Positions 9,380-17,210 of a stretch of 53,502 bases of DNA are shown piece by piece. Made by a program: the position numbers and the translations under genes. The DNA is from Streptomyces beijiangensis (GTDB lineage Bacteria > Actinomycetota > Actinomycetes > Streptomycetales > Streptomycetaceae). The first letter of the stretch is position 1. Every line of letters starts with the position of its first letter. The notes under the pieces are model-generated. The model made no database searches. It was not told the DNA's origin and worked only from the letters and a program-made list of their open reading frames with translations. Where the stretch lies: NCBI RefSeq assembly GCF_017315755.1, contig NZ_JAFLRJ010000262.1, positions 1 to 53,502 of the forward strand, in the 5' to 3' direction.

Positions 9380-10552
9380 ATGCCCGACCGCGCCCCGCAG
9401 TTGGTGGACCGTCAGTTGCCCACCGAGGAGTCCCGGGACCTCATCGCGCTCGTACGAGAGATCGTCCAGCGCGAGATCGCACCCGGAGCGTCCGCCGAGG
9501 AGGAGGCCGGGCACTTCCCGCGCGAGATCTTCACTCTGCTGTCCGAGTCCGGCCTCCTGGGACTCCCGTACGACAGTGAATTCGGCGGCGGGGACCAGCC
9601 GTACGAGGTCTATCTCCAGGTGCTCGAAGAGCTCGCGGCCGCCCGCCTCACGGTCGGCCTCGGTGTCAGCGTCCACTCACTGGCCTGCCACGCCCTCGCC
9701 GGCTACGGCACCAAGGAGCAGCGGACCGCCCATCTCCCCGCCATGCTCGGCGGCGGGCTGCTCGGCGCGTACTGCCTCTCCGAACCCTCCTCGGGATCCG
9801 ACGCCGCCTCGTTGCGTACGAAGGCCGTGCGCGACGGCGACGACTGGGTGATCACCGGCACCAAGGCCTGGATCACCCACGGCGGATACGCCGACTTCTA
9901 CACAGTCCTCGCCCGGACCGGCGTCGAGGGCGCCCGGGGCATCACGGCCTTCCTGGTACCCGGTGACGCCGAGGGGCTGAACGCCGCCGCGCCGGAGAAG
10001 AAGATGGGCATGAAGGGCTCGCCCACGGCCCAGCTGAACTTCGACGGCGTCAGGGTCCCGGGTTCCCGCCGGCTCGGCGAGGAGGGCCAGGGCTTCGCCA
10101 TCGCGCTCTCCGCCCTCGACTCCGGCCGGCTGGGCATCGCCGCCTGCGCCGTCGGCGTCGCCCAGGCGGCGCTGGACGAGGCGGTCGCGTACGCCACCGG
10201 CAGGGAGCAGTTCGGCCGCCCCATCGCGGACTTCCAGGGGCTGCGCTTCATGCTGGCCGACATGGCCACCCGTATCGAGGCGGGCAGGGCGCTCTATCTG
10301 GCCGCCGCACGGCTGCGCGACGCCGGGCGGCCTTTCTCCCGGCAGGCCGCCATGGCCAAGCTTTTCTGTACGGACACGGCGATGCAGGTCACCGTCGACG
10401 CGGTCCAGGTGCTCGGGGGGTACGGCTACACCGTGGACTTCCCCGTCGAGCGCTATATGCGCGAGGCCAAGGTGCTGCAGATCGTGGAAGGCACCAATCA
10501 GATCCAGCGGATGGTCATCGCACGCCACCTTGCCGGTCCCGAGTCCCACTGA
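9380..10552 (+). CDS. Acyl-CoA dehydrogenase
   Basis: A 390-residue flavoenzyme of the acyl-CoA dehydrogenase family, converting acyl-CoA to trans-2-enoyl-CoA with FAD and passing electrons to ETF. The order is helical N-domain, beta domain with the signatures CLSEPSSGSD and WITHGGYADF, and the C-terminal four-helix domain with GREQFGRPIADFQGLRF and YGYTVDFPVERYMREAK. Glu370 in IVEGTNQIQR is the expected catalytic base. The ATG at 9380 has a strong GGGAGGAG ribosome site 10 nt upstream; the frame is open further 5' but that part is the promoter region shared with the chitinase. Chain length preference cannot be read. It runs in the same direction as a DUF7064-like gene and an APH-type kinase, which may share its pathway. 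Confidence 0.92.
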   Translation: MPDRAPQLVDRQLPTEESRDLIALVREIVQREIAPGASAEEEAGHFPREIFTLLSESGLLGLPYDSEFGGGDQPYEVYLQVLEELAAARLTVGLGVSVHSLACHALAGYGTKEQRTAHLPAMLGGGLLGAYCLSEPSSGSDAASLRTKAVRDGDDWVITGTKAWITHGGYADFYTVLARTGVEGARGITAFLVPGDAEGLNAAAPEKKMGMKGSPTAQLNFDGVRVPGSRRLGEEGQGFAIALSALDSGRLGIAACAVGVAQAALDEAVAYATGREQFGRPIADFQGLRFMLADMATRIEAGRALYLAAARLRDAGRPFSRQAAMAKLFCTDTAMQVTVDAVQVLGGYGYTVDFPVERYMREAKVLQIVEGTNQIQRMVIARHLAGPESH

Positions 10553-10754
10553 CGGGCGCGGTCCAGGCGGGGAACGCCGTGAGCCGCGACCACTCCTGGT
10601 CGCGGCGTCCCGGCAGGGTTCTGCCCGCGCTCTCCCAGCGGTGGAGGATGCTCTGGTAGATCGGCGTGGCGGAGAAGTGCGGAACCGATTCTTCCGGTGC
10701 CGGGGCGGCGAGTCGGCGCCGCCCCGTGCCGGCCGTGATGTGCACAGGGGTCAT
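10515..10754 (-). CDS. Small conserved-type hypothetical protein
   Basis: A 79-residue reading frame whose centre (PHFSATPIYQSILHRWESAGRTLPGRRDQEW) has the pattern TPIYxxLxxRWxxAGRTLPGRxDxEW that I know from short Streptomyces hypothetical proteins. This is the only reason to prefer it over a shadow frame. It overlaps the 3' end of the acyl-CoA dehydrogenase gene by 38 bp on the opposite strand. The start may be ATG 10754 or GTG 10745; neither has a strong ribosome site. No function can be suggested. Confidence 0.45.
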   Translation of the reverse strand: MTPVHITAGTGRRRLAAPAPEESVPHFSATPIYQSILHRWESAGRTLPGRRDQEWSRLTAFPAWTAPVSGTRDRQGGVR

Positions 10755-10869
10755 ACCGGGCAAACGCCGGACGCCGCTCTCAGGTCACGGCTTCCGCGCC
10801 TTCAGGGCTCTGGCTCCCGGCCGGGTTTCTGACGTACCGTCAACTCCCTTGCCGCCCTGGAGGTACGCC

Positions 10870-11994
10870 GTGGCCGTGGACCGACCCGTTGCACTCGACG
10901 AATACCCCATCCACCAGGCGCCGTTGTCGATGAAACATGTCGCGACCGGTGACCGGAACGCCTACGACCGCTGCATATTCCATGTCTTCGACCACGAAGG
11001 CAGGGCCCTGCTCATCGTCGGACTGGGTGTCTACCCGAACACGGGTGTGATCGACGCCTACGCGACGCTGAGCCGCGGGGACCAACTCCTCGCCGTACGG
11101 GCCTCGGACGCCCTCTCCGACGACCGCATGAACCTCTCCGTGGGACCGCTGCGCATCACCGTCGACGAGCCGCTGCGCCGGCTGACCCTGCACTGCGACC
11201 CCGACCCGGACGACCCCGGCTCCCTCGCGTTCGACATCGAGTGGAGCGCGGACTTCCCCGCCGTCTGGGAACCCCACCACACCCAGCGCCGGGGCGACCG
11301 TCTGATGCTGGAGGGCCGCCGCTACGTCCAGGCGGGCAACTGCACCGGGACCATCCGCGCGGGAGGCGAGGAGATCCTCCTCACTGCGGGGGAGTGGACC
11401 GGTACCAGGGACCGCAGTTGGGGCGTGCGGCCCATCCCCGGCGAGGAGGGCGGCCGCGCCGCGGAGGAGCACCGCCCCGAAGGGTTCCACTGGCTCTGGA
11501 TCCCCGTCCGCTTCGAGGACCGATTCGTCATGGTCATCGCCCAGGAGGACGCGGACGGATACCGCACGCTGAACGAGGCTCTTCTCGTACGGGAAGGAGC
11601 GCCCGACGCCCAGCTCGGCTGGCCCAGGACCGACATCACCTACCGCCCCGGCACCCGGCACCCCGAGCGCGCCGTCGTCCATCTCGCCGACCCTGCGGGC
11701 AAACCCCTGGAGCTGGGCGTCGAGATCCTCCGCTCCTCGCCCCTCGCGGTCGGCGCGGGCTACCCGCCCGCCACCGACTGGCAGCACGGCAGCTGGCAGG
11801 GGCGCGGCTGGACCGACCGGCGCGGTTACGACCTCTCGGACCCGGCGACCCAGCGCATGGCGGCCTTCGGCGTCACGGACCACGCGGCCCGCTTCACCCT
11901 GGACGGACAGACCGGCCACGGCATCTTCGAGCACGGCAGCTTCGGCCGCCACGACCCGAGCGGATTCACCGGCTACGACTCGGTCGCTCCCTGA
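10870..11994 (+). CDS. DUF7064/lipocalin-like beta-rich protein
   Basis: A 374-residue cytosolic protein rich in Trp and beta strands, with the segment TGTRDRSWGVRPI near the centre. This resembles the AttH/CrtC-like double-lipocalin proteins now grouped as DUF7064/DUF7065, often found beside acyl-CoA dehydrogenases and APH-like kinases; the match is by eye. No signal peptide is present. The GTG at 10870 has GGAGG 6 nt upstream, which decides the start. An acyl-CoA or terpenoid ligand is possible but unproven. The next gene follows after a 68-bp repeat-filled gap. Confidence 0.65.
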   Translation: MAVDRPVALDEYPIHQAPLSMKHVATGDRNAYDRCIFHVFDHEGRALLIVGLGVYPNTGVIDAYATLSRGDQLLAVRASDALSDDRMNLSVGPLRITVDEPLRRLTLHCDPDPDDPGSLAFDIEWSADFPAVWEPHHTQRRGDRLMLEGRRYVQAGNCTGTIRAGGEEILLTAGEWTGTRDRSWGVRPIPGEEGGRAAEEHRPEGFHWLWIPVRFEDRFVMVIAQEDADGYRTLNEALLVREGAPDAQLGWPRTDITYRPGTRHPERAVVHLADPAGKPLELGVEILRSSPLAVGAGYPPATDWQHGSWQGRGWTDRRGYDLSDPATQRMAAFGVTDHAARFTLDGQTGHGIFEHGSFGRHDPSGFTGYDSVAP

Positions 11995-12033
11995 AGGCCT
12001 CCTGAAGGCCCCTTGAACGCCCTCTGAACGCCC
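11990..12033 (+). repeat. Four 11-bp tandem repeats at a gene end
   Basis: Four imperfect 11-bp units run from the stop codon of the DUF7064-like gene: CCTGAAGGCCT, CCTGAAGGCCC, CTTGAACGCCC and TCTGAACGCCC. The first unit contains the stop codon itself. A similar 11-bp array lies at 47037-47102. Confidence 0.75.
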
Positions 12034-12062
12034 TTCAAGCCCCGCGAGCGAGGAGCACCGCC

Positions 12063-13154
12063 ATGACCACGGCACCCCGCCCCCGCACCACCACCCGCGA
12101 CCCGCAGGAGCTCGGCCACCGGCTGACGGCCTGGCTCTCCGGACCGCTGCCCGGCGCACGCGTCGAGGGCATCACCGTCCCGGACTCCAACGGCATGTCC
12201 AGCGAGACGCTGCTGTTCGACCTCGTCCACCCCGACGCACCGGTGCGGGCCTGCGCCCTGCGGCTGGCCGCAGACCCGGCCGCGTACACCGTCTTCCCCT
12301 CGTACGACATGGAGCGCCAGCACCGCGTGATGAGCCTGGTCGCCGAGCACACGGACATCCCGGTGCCGTGCGTGCGCTGGCTGGAGACGGACCCGGCCCC
12401 GCTCGGCGCACCGTTCTTCGTGATGGACCGCGCCGAGGGCAGGGTGCCGCCCGACGTCATGCCTTACACGTACGAGGGGAACTGGCTGCACGCCGCGACG
12501 GACGCCGAACGCGCCCGTCTGGAGCGCGGAACGGTCTCCGTCCTCGCAAGGCTGCACACCCAGTTCCCGCCGAAGGAAGCGGAGTTCCTGCTCCCTGAGG
12601 GATCGGGCAGTCCGCTGCGCCGTCATGTGGCGGCCCAACGGGCCTACTACGCCTGGGTGGTGAAGGGTGTGGCGCCCTCACCGCTCATCGAGAGCGCGTT
12701 CGACTGGCTCGACGACCACTGGCCGAACGACGAGGGGCCGTCCGTCCTCGGCTGGGGCGACGCCAGGATCGGCAACATCATTTACGACGGCTTCGATCCC
12801 GCCGCCGTACTCGACTGGGAGATGGCCGCCTACGGGCCGTGCGAACTCGACCTCGGCTGGGCGGTCTATCTGCACCGCTTCTTCCAGGACCTCACCGAGT
12901 CCTTCGGTCAGAGCGGACTGCCGGACTTCCTGCGCCGCGAGAACATCGAGGGCGCGTACGCGTCGCTCACCGGGCACACCCCGCGCGACATGGAGTTCCA
13001 CACGCTCTACGCGGCCCTGCGGCACGCGATCGTGATGCTCAGAATCGCCTACCGCCAGGTCCACTTCGGTGAGGTCCAGGTCCCGGAGAACCCGGACCGG
13101 ATGATCCTGCACCAGGGCAGCCTCGAAGCCATGGTGCGCGGAACGTACTGGTGA
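12063..13154 (+). CDS. APH-family phosphotransferase (small-molecule kinase)
   Basis: A 363-residue kinase-like protein of the aminoglycoside phosphotransferase / choline-kinase superfamily. The catalytic loop GWGDARIGN contains Asp233, with the usual His of HGD replaced by Trp, as in the actinobacterial acyl-CoA-dehydrogenase-associated subgroup (ACAD10/11-like). The metal-binding LDWE holds Asp251. The N-lobe is complete. Context beside an acyl-CoA dehydrogenase suggests phosphorylation of a hydroxyacyl-CoA or similar metabolite during catabolism, as described for ACAD10/11-like kinases; antibiotic resistance is less likely. ATG 12063 has GAGGAG upstream. Its stop codon abuts the stop of the convergent gene at TGATCA, leaving no spacer. 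Confidence 0.8.
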   Translation: MTTAPRPRTTTRDPQELGHRLTAWLSGPLPGARVEGITVPDSNGMSSETLLFDLVHPDAPVRACALRLAADPAAYTVFPSYDMERQHRVMSLVAEHTDIPVPCVRWLETDPAPLGAPFFVMDRAEGRVPPDVMPYTYEGNWLHAATDAERARLERGTVSVLARLHTQFPPKEAEFLLPEGSGSPLRRHVAAQRAYYAWVVKGVAPSPLIESAFDWLDDHWPNDEGPSVLGWGDARIGNIIYDGFDPAAVLDWEMAAYGPCELDLGWAVYLHRFFQDLTESFGQSGLPDFLRRENIEGAYASLTGHTPRDMEFHTLYAALRHAIVMLRIAYRQVHFGEVQVPENPDRMILHQGSLEAMVRGTYW

Positions 13155-13556
13155 TCAGGCGGCCTCGCTCCGCATCTGCGGAACCCTGATCGGCTGCGAG
13201 CCCGGACCGCCCACATGCGAGAAGGGCTGCGTGCGCCAGTCGAGTCCCTGAGGGAGCGTCAGCAGCAGCGCGGTGACCTGCTCCTGTACCTCGAGCGTCT
13301 CGTCGGCGGGCTTGGCGTCCGCGGCCGGCCGGCCGGTCCCCGCGCATGCCGTGAGCCCGAAGGGGTTCCACGGGCTGGCGCAGAGCGCGTGCTCGGGCAG
13401 TACGTCCTCGTCCGCCAGGAGCGCGATCGGCTGCGCACAGTCCGGGCAGATGACCCGGAACATCTCGAAGGTGTCGTACGCGTCCAGCTGGGTGTCGGCA
13501 TCGTTGTCGACGGAGTCGAAGGATGCGATGGGATCAACGGACTTCAGGTTCTGCAT
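13155..13556 (-). CDS. Small Zn-ribbon-like hypothetical protein
   Basis: A 133-residue protein starting at ATG 13556, which has GGGGGAG 5 nt upstream. The centre carries a Cys-x-x-Cys pair (VICPDCAQPI) and two further cysteines (ALCASPWNPFGLTACAG), consistent with a small metal-binding knuckle. The N-terminal 40 residues are acidic and probably flexible. I do not recognise a family. Its promoter region adjoins that of the divergent AsnC regulator (201 bp between starts), so the two may be linked in regulation. Cytosolic; function unknown. Confidence 0.7.
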   Translation of the reverse strand: MQNLKSVDPIASFDSVDNDADTQLDAYDTFEMFRVICPDCAQPIALLADEDVLPEHALCASPWNPFGLTACAGTGRPAADAKPADETLEVQEQVTALLLTLPQGLDWRTQPFSHVGGPGSQPIRVPQMRSEAA

Positions 13557-13744
13557 GGAGACTCCCCCTAGGGTGGGCCGACCAGGCGCAGTGGCCTCGA
13601 CCACAGCAAGCACTTCCCGTCAGGTCGTTGCGGTAACCGCGCCGACCCCGTGGACACGGTCACAAACCTGTGGTGTTCGTCACATGCCTGTCGCAGGTGC
13701 CCCTTTCGGGTTGCCGCGACTGTGCCGGATGCCGTCCCTGGCCA

Positions 13745-13750
13745 TAGGTT
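13745..13750 (+). promoter_or_regulatory. -10 box for leaderless AsnC gene
   Basis: TAGGTT is followed by 7 nt (GATCCGC) and the ATG at 13758, the geometry of a leaderless Streptomyces transcript. No ribosome site is present, which agrees. The -35 is weak. Confidence 0.5.
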
Positions 13751-13757
13751 GATCCGC

Positions 13758-14198
13758 ATGGAGGAGCTGGATCGTCAGATTGTGGGGCTGCTCGTCAAGG
13801 ACGGGCGGATGAGCTACACCGACCTGGGCAAGGCCACCGGCCTGTCCACTTCGGCGGTGCATCAGCGCGTCCGCAGGCTGGAGCAGCGCGGGGTCATCCG
13901 CGGCTATGCGGCGGTCGTCGACCCGGAGGCGGTCGGGCTGCCGCTCACCGCGTTCATCTCCGTGAAGCCCTTCGACCCCAGCGCCCCCGACGACATCGCG
14001 GAACGGCTCGCCGGGGTCCCCGAGCTCGAGGCGTGCCACAGCGTGGCCGGTGACGAGAACTACATCCTCAAGGTCCGTGTCGCCACCCCGCTCGCCCTGG
14101 AGCACCTGCTCACCCGGATCAGGTCCCTGGCGGGCGTCTCCACCCGCACGACGGTCGTCCTCTCCACCCCGTACGAGGCCCGCCCCCCGCACATCTGA
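13758..14198 (+). CDS. Lrp/AsnC family transcriptional regulator
   Basis: A 146-residue regulator with the standard two-domain plan: an N-terminal winged helix-turn-helix (residues 1-50, LDRQIVGLLVKDGRMSYTDLGKATGLSTSAVHQRVRRLEQRG split over the motif) and a C-terminal RAM/AsnC ligand-binding domain (about residues 65-140) with the usual GDENYILKV signature. Such proteins form octamers and respond to amino acids. The start at ATG 13758 is preceded by a -10 box at leaderless distance. The amidohydrolase gene begins 63 bp downstream on the same strand and is a likely neighbour in function, although the effector is unknown. Confidence 0.9.
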   Translation: MEELDRQIVGLLVKDGRMSYTDLGKATGLSTSAVHQRVRRLEQRGVIRGYAAVVDPEAVGLPLTAFISVKPFDPSAPDDIAERLAGVPELEACHSVAGDENYILKVRVATPLALEHLLTRIRSLAGVSTRTTVVLSTPYEARPPHI

Positions 14199-14261
14199 GG
14201 GCCGCGCCCGAGCGGTACCCCCGGTGGGGACCACCCGTCCGGAGGCGCGAGACTGGTCCCC

Positions 14262-15902
14262 ATGACCGAGCACACCACCCCCCGGGCCGACCACCGCACC
14301 GTGCTGCTGCGCGGTGGAGACATCCACAGCCCCGCCGACCCCTTCGCCACCGCCATGGTCGTCGAGCGCGGTCATGTCGCCTGGGTCGGCTCCGAAGGGG
14401 CCGCGGACGCCTTCGCGAGCGGTGTCGACGAAACAGTCGACCTCGAAGGGGCTCTGGTCACCCCCGCGTTCACGGACGCACATGTGCACACGACCTCCAC
14501 CGGGCTCGCCCTCACCGGCCTCGACCTCTCGAAGGCCCGTACCGCCGCCGAGGCGCTCGCTCTCGTACGGACCCATGCCGAGGCCAGGCCCGGCGACAAG
14601 ATCCTGCTCGGCCACGGCTGGGACGCCGCGCGCTGGACCGGCGAGCAGTCGCTGTCCCGCCGGGCGCTCGACGAGGCCGCCGGCGGCCGGCCGCTCTATC
14701 TGCCCCGGGTCGACGTCCACTCGGCCGTGGTCTCCACCGCACTCCTCGACCTGGTGCCCGGCGTCACCGGGCTCGCCGGCTACCACCCGGACGCCCCCCT
14801 CACCGGCGCCGCCCACCACGCGGTGCGCGCCGCCGCGCACGCGGCCGTCACCCCCGGGCAGCGCACCGAGGCGCAGCGCGCGGCCCTCAGGCACGCGGCC
14901 TCGCTCGGCATCGGCGCGCTCCACGAGTGCGGCGGCCCCGAGATCTCCGACGCGGACGATTTCACCTCGCTGCTGAAGCTCGCCGCCGACGAGGCGGGAC
15001 CCCGGGTCTTCGGCTACTGGGCCCAGGAGATTGCGAACGCCAAGGACGCCGAACGCATCCGCGAACTCGGTGCGATCGGCGCCGCCGGCGACCTCTTCGT
15101 CGACGGCTCCCTCGGTTCGCACACCGCCTGCCTCCACGAGCCGTACGCCGACGCCCCGCACACCGGCGCCGCCCACCTCGACGCGGCGGCAGTCGCCGCG
15201 CATGTCGCCGCCTGCACCGAGGCCGGCCTCCAGGCGGGCTTCCACGCCATCGGCGACGCCGCGGTCACCGCCGTCGTCGACGGGGTCCGTGCCGCGTCCC
15301 AGAAGGTCGGTTTGACCCGCATCCGCGCGGCCCGCCACCGCGTCGAGCACGCCGAGATGCTCACCCCGGAGACCGTCGCCGCCTTCGCCGAACTCGGTCT
15401 GACCGCGTCCGTCCAGCCCGCCTTCGACGCGGCCTGGGGTGGCGAGAGCGGCATGTACGCCCAGCGGCTCGGCGCCGACCGGGCCCGCACGCTCAATCCG
15501 TACGCCGCCCTGCTGCGTGCCGGGGTCCCCCTGGCCTTCGGCTCCGACAGCCCGGTCACGCCGCTCGACCCGTGGGGCACCGTGCGCGCCGCCGCCTTCC
15601 ACCGCACTCCCGAGCACCGCATCTCGGCGCGCGCCGCGTTCACCGCCCACACCCGCGGCGGCTGGCGGGCGATCGGCCGCGACGACGCGGGCGTGCTGGT
15701 ACCCGGCGCCCCGGCCGACTACGCGGTCTGGCGCACCTCCGAGCTCGTCGTCCAGGCCCCGGACGACCGGGTCTCGCGCTGGTCCACCGACCCCCGCTCC
15801 GGTACGCCCGGTCTTCCCGACCTCACCCCGGGCGCCGAACTCCCGGTCTGCCTGCGGACCGTGGTGTTCGGACAAACGGTCTTCGTGCGTCCGAACGAGT
15901 GA
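14262..15902 (+). CDS. Amidohydrolase family protein, YtcJ-like
   Basis: A 546-residue metal-dependent hydrolase of the amidohydrolase-3 (YtcJ / N-substituted formamide deformylase-like) group. The N-terminal strand domain precedes the TIM barrel, with metal ligands His74 and His76 in TDAHVHTTSTG, a later His in FHAIGDAAV, and Asp429 in FGSDSPVTPLDPW. No signal peptide is present. The family hydrolyses amide or formamide bonds; the substrate here cannot be read. GAGACT lies 7 nt before the ATG and the nearest GGAGG is about 20 nt away, so the mRNA may be leaderless. It follows the AsnC regulator on the same strand. Confidence 0.85.
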   Translation: MTEHTTPRADHRTVLLRGGDIHSPADPFATAMVVERGHVAWVGSEGAADAFASGVDETVDLEGALVTPAFTDAHVHTTSTGLALTGLDLSKARTAAEALALVRTHAEARPGDKILLGHGWDAARWTGEQSLSRRALDEAAGGRPLYLPRVDVHSAVVSTALLDLVPGVTGLAGYHPDAPLTGAAHHAVRAAAHAAVTPGQRTEAQRAALRHAASLGIGALHECGGPEISDADDFTSLLKLAADEAGPRVFGYWAQEIANAKDAERIRELGAIGAAGDLFVDGSLGSHTACLHEPYADAPHTGAAHLDAAAVAAHVAACTEAGLQAGFHAIGDAAVTAVVDGVRAASQKVGLTRIRAARHRVEHAEMLTPETVAAFAELGLTASVQPAFDAAWGGESGMYAQRLGADRARTLNPYAALLRAGVPLAFGSDSPVTPLDPWGTVRAAAFHRTPEHRISARAAFTAHTRGGWRAIGRDDAGVLVPGAPADYAVWRTSELVVQAPDDRVSRWSTDPRSGTPGLPDLTPGAELPVCLRTVVFGQTVFVRPNE

Positions 15903-16011
15903 CAAAGGGACATTTCGTACCGCCGATCGATGGCCGACGCGCTCTCCGGCCACCTGCGGATCTTCCGTACTGACCTGGAGATTTGGGTCAACACCGCAGG
16001 TAGGGCGACTG

Positions 16012-16042
16012 TTGACAGAAAGCAGTCACCGGCGGGTAGGTT
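16012..16042 (+). promoter_or_regulatory. Candidate vegetative promoter
   Basis: TTGACA (16012-16017), a 19-bp spacer and TAGGTT (16037-16042) resemble an HrdB-type Streptomyces promoter. It would give a leader of about 350 nt for the mannose synthase gene. Confidence 0.45.
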
Positions 16043-16348
16043 CGGCCGAGTCCACCACAGGACGTCCGGTCGGCAAACCTCCACGCAGTCGTCGAACGCC
16101 GCTGGGTCATGGGGTGGTGTGCCGGTCAGGCACACCGTCACTGGGAGCCAGGTTCAGCGCCCGCGCCTCGGGGGCGAGGGAAGGTTTCGGCAGGCCGGAT
16201 GGTGGCACCCGGGTGGGGCCCGGGGTTCAGTAGACAACGGCTTTCGGTCGACTCGCAGCCGGCGGGTCCGAGGTCGGCCCGAAGGACGCCGGGCCCCGAT
16301 CCGCAGTTCCGTACGGCGCAAGTGAGCGTCGGCGGCAGCCTCCGCATG

Positions 16349-16377
16349 TGCGCTCGATAAGGTGATGCATCAGCGCA
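16349..16377 (+). promoter_or_regulatory. Nested palindrome upstream of ppm-type gene
   Basis: The perfect palindrome TGATGCATCA (16363-16372) lies within a wider repeat TGCGCT (16349-16354) / AGCGCA (16372-16377), 20-48 nt before the GTG start. It may be an operator or a leader hairpin. Confidence 0.35.
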
Positions 16378-16396
16378 TGGACAGTAAGGGGCAGCA

Positions 16397-17164
16397 GTGA
16401 ACGACGGCGGTGAGCGGCGATACGGTCCGCTCGGCAAGGCCTTGGTCATCATTCCGACCTACAACGAGGCCGAGAACATCAAGCCGATCGTTGCCCGGGT
16501 CCGTGCCGCGGTGCCCGAGGCGGAGGTGCTGGTCGCCGACGACAACAGTCCCGACGGCACCGGCAAGATCGCGGACGAGATCGCCGCGGGCGACGCCCGG
16601 GTCCACGTACTGCACCGCAAGGGCAAGGAAGGCCTCGGCGCGGCCTACCTCGCGGGCTTCCGCTGGGGCATCGAGAACGGCTTCGGGGTCCTTGTCGAGA
16701 TGGACGCCGACGGCTCGCACCAGCCCGAGGAGCTGCCCCGGCTGCTCACCGCCCTCAAGGGCGCGGACCTGGTGCTCGGATCGCGCTGGGTGCCGGGCGG
16801 CCGTACCGTCAACTGGCCCAAGTACCGCCAGCTCATCTCCCGGGGCGGCAGCACGTACTCACGGCTGCTTCTCGGTGTCTCGATCCGTGATGTCACCGGT
16901 GGCTTCCGGGCCTTCCGCAAGGAGACCCTCGAAGGGCTCGGCCTGGACGAGGTCGCCTCCCAGGGGTACTGCTTCCAGGTCGACCTCGCCCGCCGTGCGG
17001 TCGAGGGGGGCTTCCATGTCGTCGAGGTCCCGATCACCTTCGTGGAGCGCGAGATCGGCGACTCCAAGATGAGCAAGGACATCGTCGTCGAGGCGCTGTG
17101 GCGGGTCACGGTCTGGGGCGTCGGCTCCCGGGCCAACAAGCTCCTCGGACGCAAGCCGTCCTGA
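16397..17164 (+). CDS. ppm: Polyprenol monophosphomannose synthase (GT2)
   Basis: A 255-residue family 2 glycosyltransferase, the bacterial form of dolichol-phosphate mannose synthase. It transfers mannose from GDP-mannose to polyprenyl phosphate on the cytosolic face; the product donates mannose for protein O-mannosylation and glycolipids. The N-terminal PTYNEAENI segment, the DDNSPDGT turn and the metal-binding DAD at residues 103-105 are all present. There is no C-terminal membrane or Lnt domain, so it is the free catalytic form. GTG 16397 has AAGGGG upstream. The S. coelicolor orthologue in the same gene order is Ppm1, needed for phage phiC31 receptor glycosylation (from memory). Confidence 0.88.
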   Translation: MNDGGERRYGPLGKALVIIPTYNEAENIKPIVARVRAAVPEAEVLVADDNSPDGTGKIADEIAAGDARVHVLHRKGKEGLGAAYLAGFRWGIENGFGVLVEMDADGSHQPEELPRLLTALKGADLVLGSRWVPGGRTVNWPKYRQLISRGGSTYSRLLLGVSIRDVTGGFRAFRKETLEGLGLDEVASQGYCFQVDLARRAVEGGFHVVEVPITFVEREIGDSKMSKDIVVEALWRVTVWGVGSRANKLLGRKPS

Positions 17165-17210
17165 TCTCCCCCTTACGCCATCACGGCGCGCGTCCAGGCG
17201 CACTGGGAGC

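Larger units (their letters stand above)
15903..16396 (+). other. 494-bp intergenic region upstream of mannose synthase
   Basis: No gene could be supported. The stretch holds a candidate promoter at 16012-16042 and a nested inverted repeat at 16349-16377 close to the start of the mannosyltransferase gene. The length of leader (over 350 nt from that promoter) leaves room for a regulatory RNA, but I recognise no riboswitch class. Confidence 0.5.

Noticed and set aside
13680..15953. A 757-codon minus-strand reading frame opposite the AsnC and amidohydrolase genes
   Set aside because: It is Gly/Arg/Val-rich with no fold-like pattern, and lies antisense to two genes with clear family motifs. Such shadows are expected at this GC content.
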